A stretch of 64,000 bases of DNA from Azospirillum brasilense (lineage in GTDB: Bacteria; Pseudomonadota; Alphaproteobacteria; Azospirillales; Azospirillaceae): contig NZ_QOKV01000008.1 of assembly GCF_008365405.1 (NCBI RefSeq), positions 186,001-250,000 on the forward strand, read 5' to 3'. Below, piece after piece: positions 62,544-64,000 of this stretch (positions within the stretch are counted from its first letter, which is position 1; every line of letters begins with the position of its first letter). A model generated the notes under the pieces. The model was given only the letters and a program-made list of their open reading frames with translations. It did not search any database and had not been told where the DNA came from. The translations under genes and the position numbers were made by a program.

Positions 62544-64000
62544 TCACGAACAGGGCGGCGGATGCGGCTCGTCGGCCACGCACACGCGGTCCCGTCCGGC
62601 CAGCTTGGCCTCGTAGAGCGCGGCGTCGGCGCGGCGCAGGGTCTGTTCGATGGAGGGCTCCGCGGCGCTCCACTCGGCCACGCCCAGGCTGGCGGTGATG
62701 GGGATGGCCCGGCCGTCGGTCATCACCGGGCTTCCGGCGATGGCGGCGCGCACCCGATCGGCCACGATGCGCGCCCCGGCAAGGTCGGTCTCGGGCAGCA
62801 GGGCGACGAACTCCTCCCCGCCGAAGCGGGCGAGTTGGTCCGAGGTGCGCAGGGCCTCGCGGGCGCGGACCACCACCGTGCGCAGCGCCTCGTCCCCGGC
62901 GGCGTGGCCGTGGCCGTCGTTGACCGCCTTGAAGTTGTCGAGATCGAGCAGGAAGACGCTGAGCCGCCGCCCGTGCCGATGCGCCCGTCCCAGCTCCGCC
63001 GCGGCGAGGTCCAGGAAATGCCGGCGGTTCCACACGGCGGTCAGCGGATCGACGGTGGCCAGCCGCTCCAACTTGGCGTTCGCCGCCTCCAGCGCGCGGG
63101 TGCGCTCGGCGACGCGGGCCTCCAGCGTCTCGTTGGCCTCGCGCAGCCGCTCATACAGGCTGACGTTGGCGAAGCTGAGGGCGATCTTGGAGGCGAACAC
63201 CTCGACCAGCCCACGGTCCACCTCGTCCAGAGGCCGGTCGGTGTGAATCCACGCCGCCACCTCGTGCCCGTCCGGCACGCGGATGAACAGGGTCGTCTCG
63301 TTGGCGCCGTAATGGCTGCGGCGGCTGCGGAAGGCATCAGTGATGCGATCGGCGAGGGCCGGCGGGATGACCGCTCCGGTTGGCGACGCCGTCTGCCCGG
63401 CCGCCTCGGCGTAGCAGCCGGCTCCGGCCAGCACGTAGAAGGCGCCGTCCGGCAGCGGCCGGCCGGTGGCGCCGCGCTGGGCGCACAGGATGGCGTCGGG
63501 CTTCACGCGCAGGAAGGCGGACAGCTGGGTCAGCACCCCGGCCGCGAACTGCTGCATGCAGCGCAGTTCGAACAGGCGGTCGGTGGATTGGATGATCTGC
63601 TGAAGCCCGCGGCGGTTGGTCTCCAGCGCCACGATGTCGGCGTAGGCGCGCAGGGCCGCGACGACGGAGGTGAACAGCTTCTTCGCCGTCAGCTCCGCCT
63701 TGGACTTGTAGTCGTTGATGTCGTAGGCGAGGACCACGTCCTCTTCCGGCGCCTGTCCCGGCTGGCCGGTGCGCAGGATGATGCGGATGGCGTTGTTGTT
63801 GAGATCCTCGCGGATGGTGCGGACCAGCCGCAGCCCGGCGTCGTCCGTCTCCATCACCACGTCCAGCAGGATGATGGCGACGTTGGGCGTGCAGCGCAGG
63901 ACGGCGGCGGCCTCGCCTGCCGACAGGGCGCTGACGAGCGACAGGCGCCGCCCCTTGTAGCACAGGCCTCCCAGCGCCAGCCGGGTGACCGCGTGAACCT
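62544..64000 (-). CDS. Response regulator REC-DUF3369-GGDEF (5' end outside window)
   Basis: Partial. The frame is open to the window edge, so the N-terminal start of the receiver is missing. Visible order: the second part of a receiver domain with phospho-acceptor in NVAIILLDVVMETDDAGLRL, the bridge AYDINDYKSKAELTAKKLFT and DUF3369, a coiled coil (RLREANETLEARVAERTRAL), then a GGDEF domain. The GGDEF core reads ARFGGEEFVALLPETDL (GGEEF, active type). Diguanylate cyclase activity is predicted. The C-terminus is His/Pro-rich. It shares its front half with the HD-GYP regulator at 28211-29857. Confidence 0.9.
   Translation of the reverse strand, partial: VHAVTRLALGGLCYKGRRLSLVSALSAGEAAAVLRCTPNVAIILLDVVMETDDAGLRLVRTIREDLNNNAIRIILRTGQPGQAPEEDVVLAYDINDYKSKAELTAKKLFTSVVAALRAYADIVALETNRRGLQQIIQSTDRLFELRCMQQFAAGVLTQLSAFLRVKPDAILCAQRGATGRPLPDGAFYVLAGAGCYAEAAGQTASPTGAVIPPALADRITDAFRSRRSHYGANETTLFIRVPDGHEVAAWIHTDRPLDEVDRGLVEVFASKIALSFANVSLYERLREANETLEARVAERTRALEAANAKLERLATVDPLTAVWNRRHFLDLAAAELGRAHRHGRRLSVFLLDLDNFKAVNDGHGHAAGDEALRTVVVRAREALRTSDQLARFGGEEFVALLPETDLAGARIVADRVRAAIAGSPVMTDGRAIPITASLGVAEWSAAEPSIEQTLRRADAALYEAKLAGRDRVCVADEPHPPPCS

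Overview
The window is a 64 kb stretch of high-GC chromosome from an alphaproteobacterium, most likely an Azospirillum or a close Rhodospirillales relative. That assignment is inference from the gene content: ferredoxin-dependent KorAB, the Azotobacter-type Fpr, ScfR next to isocitrate lyase, PHA genes, Usg and the Psp operon. Nearly all genes are chromosomal housekeeping, stress or redox functions. I see no insertion sequence, integrase, CRISPR array or rRNA operon. The one patch of clearly different composition is about 4.4-5.5 kb.

Layout. 0-2.9 kb: 3' part of ftsK, lolA and an HdeD-like membrane protein. 2.9-5.2 kb (minus): comM/yifB and an AT-richer orphan membrane protein. 5.5-9.7 kb: a creatininase-family amidohydrolase, then a peptide-type ABC importer (binding protein plus two permeases) with no ATPase. 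9.8-11.1 kb: xanthine phosphoribosyltransferase, tRNA-Arg(ACG) and two very small genes. 11.5-14.2 kb: a YgjV-like membrane protein and three helical-bundle/ferritin-like proteins around a DUF1289 gene. 14.2-17.7 kb (minus): korB and korA (2-oxoacid:ferredoxin oxidoreductase) in a tight operon with the third ferritin-like gene, preceded on the same strand by a sulfite-oxidase-like enzyme. 17.9-20.6 kb: a PAS histidine kinase and a DJ-1/PfpI protein lacking its catalytic Cys. 21.3-25.1 kb: aceA divergent from scfR, then fpr. 25.3-32.2 kb: a GH17-membrane protein, an atypical PyrE-like phosphoribosyltransferase, a REC-DUF3369-HD-GYP regulator and a large MscS channel. 32.4-35.6 kb: a second ABC system (fused double ATPase plus two permeases) with no binding protein. 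35.9-40.6 kb: a phospholipase D/DedA fusion with an EEP phosphatase, then PHA depolymerase. 40.8-46.6 kb: ctaA, a 1164-residue NfnAB-like fusion flavoprotein, a GH24 lysozyme and usg. 46.8-53.6 kb: CIRCE-groES-groEL, catalase, cytochrome c peroxidase, a TorC-type pentaheme cytochrome and a small acidic protein. 53.8-57.8 kb: a HI0933-type flavoprotein, a PBP1A-type synthase and a PHA-system protein. 58-61 kb: the phage-shock locus (pspF divergent from a sigma54-driven small gene plus pspABC). 61.1-64 kb: two unknown coiled-coil proteins and a partial REC-DUF3369-GGDEF regulator.

Themes. Low-potential electron flow recurs: KorAB makes reduced ferredoxin, Fpr exchanges electrons between NADPH and ferredoxin or flavodoxin, and the Nfn-like fusion looks built to couple NAD(H), NADP(H) and perhaps ferredoxin. 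Oxidative and envelope stress genes are dense (catalase, CCP, ferritin-like proteins, GroESL, Psp, MscS). Two regulators sharing the rare REC-DUF3369 front end carry opposite c-di-GMP output domains. A family of about 145-bp compound palindromes sits between convergent genes at four places. Related hairpins occur elsewhere, so these look like repeated bidirectional terminator or REP-type elements.
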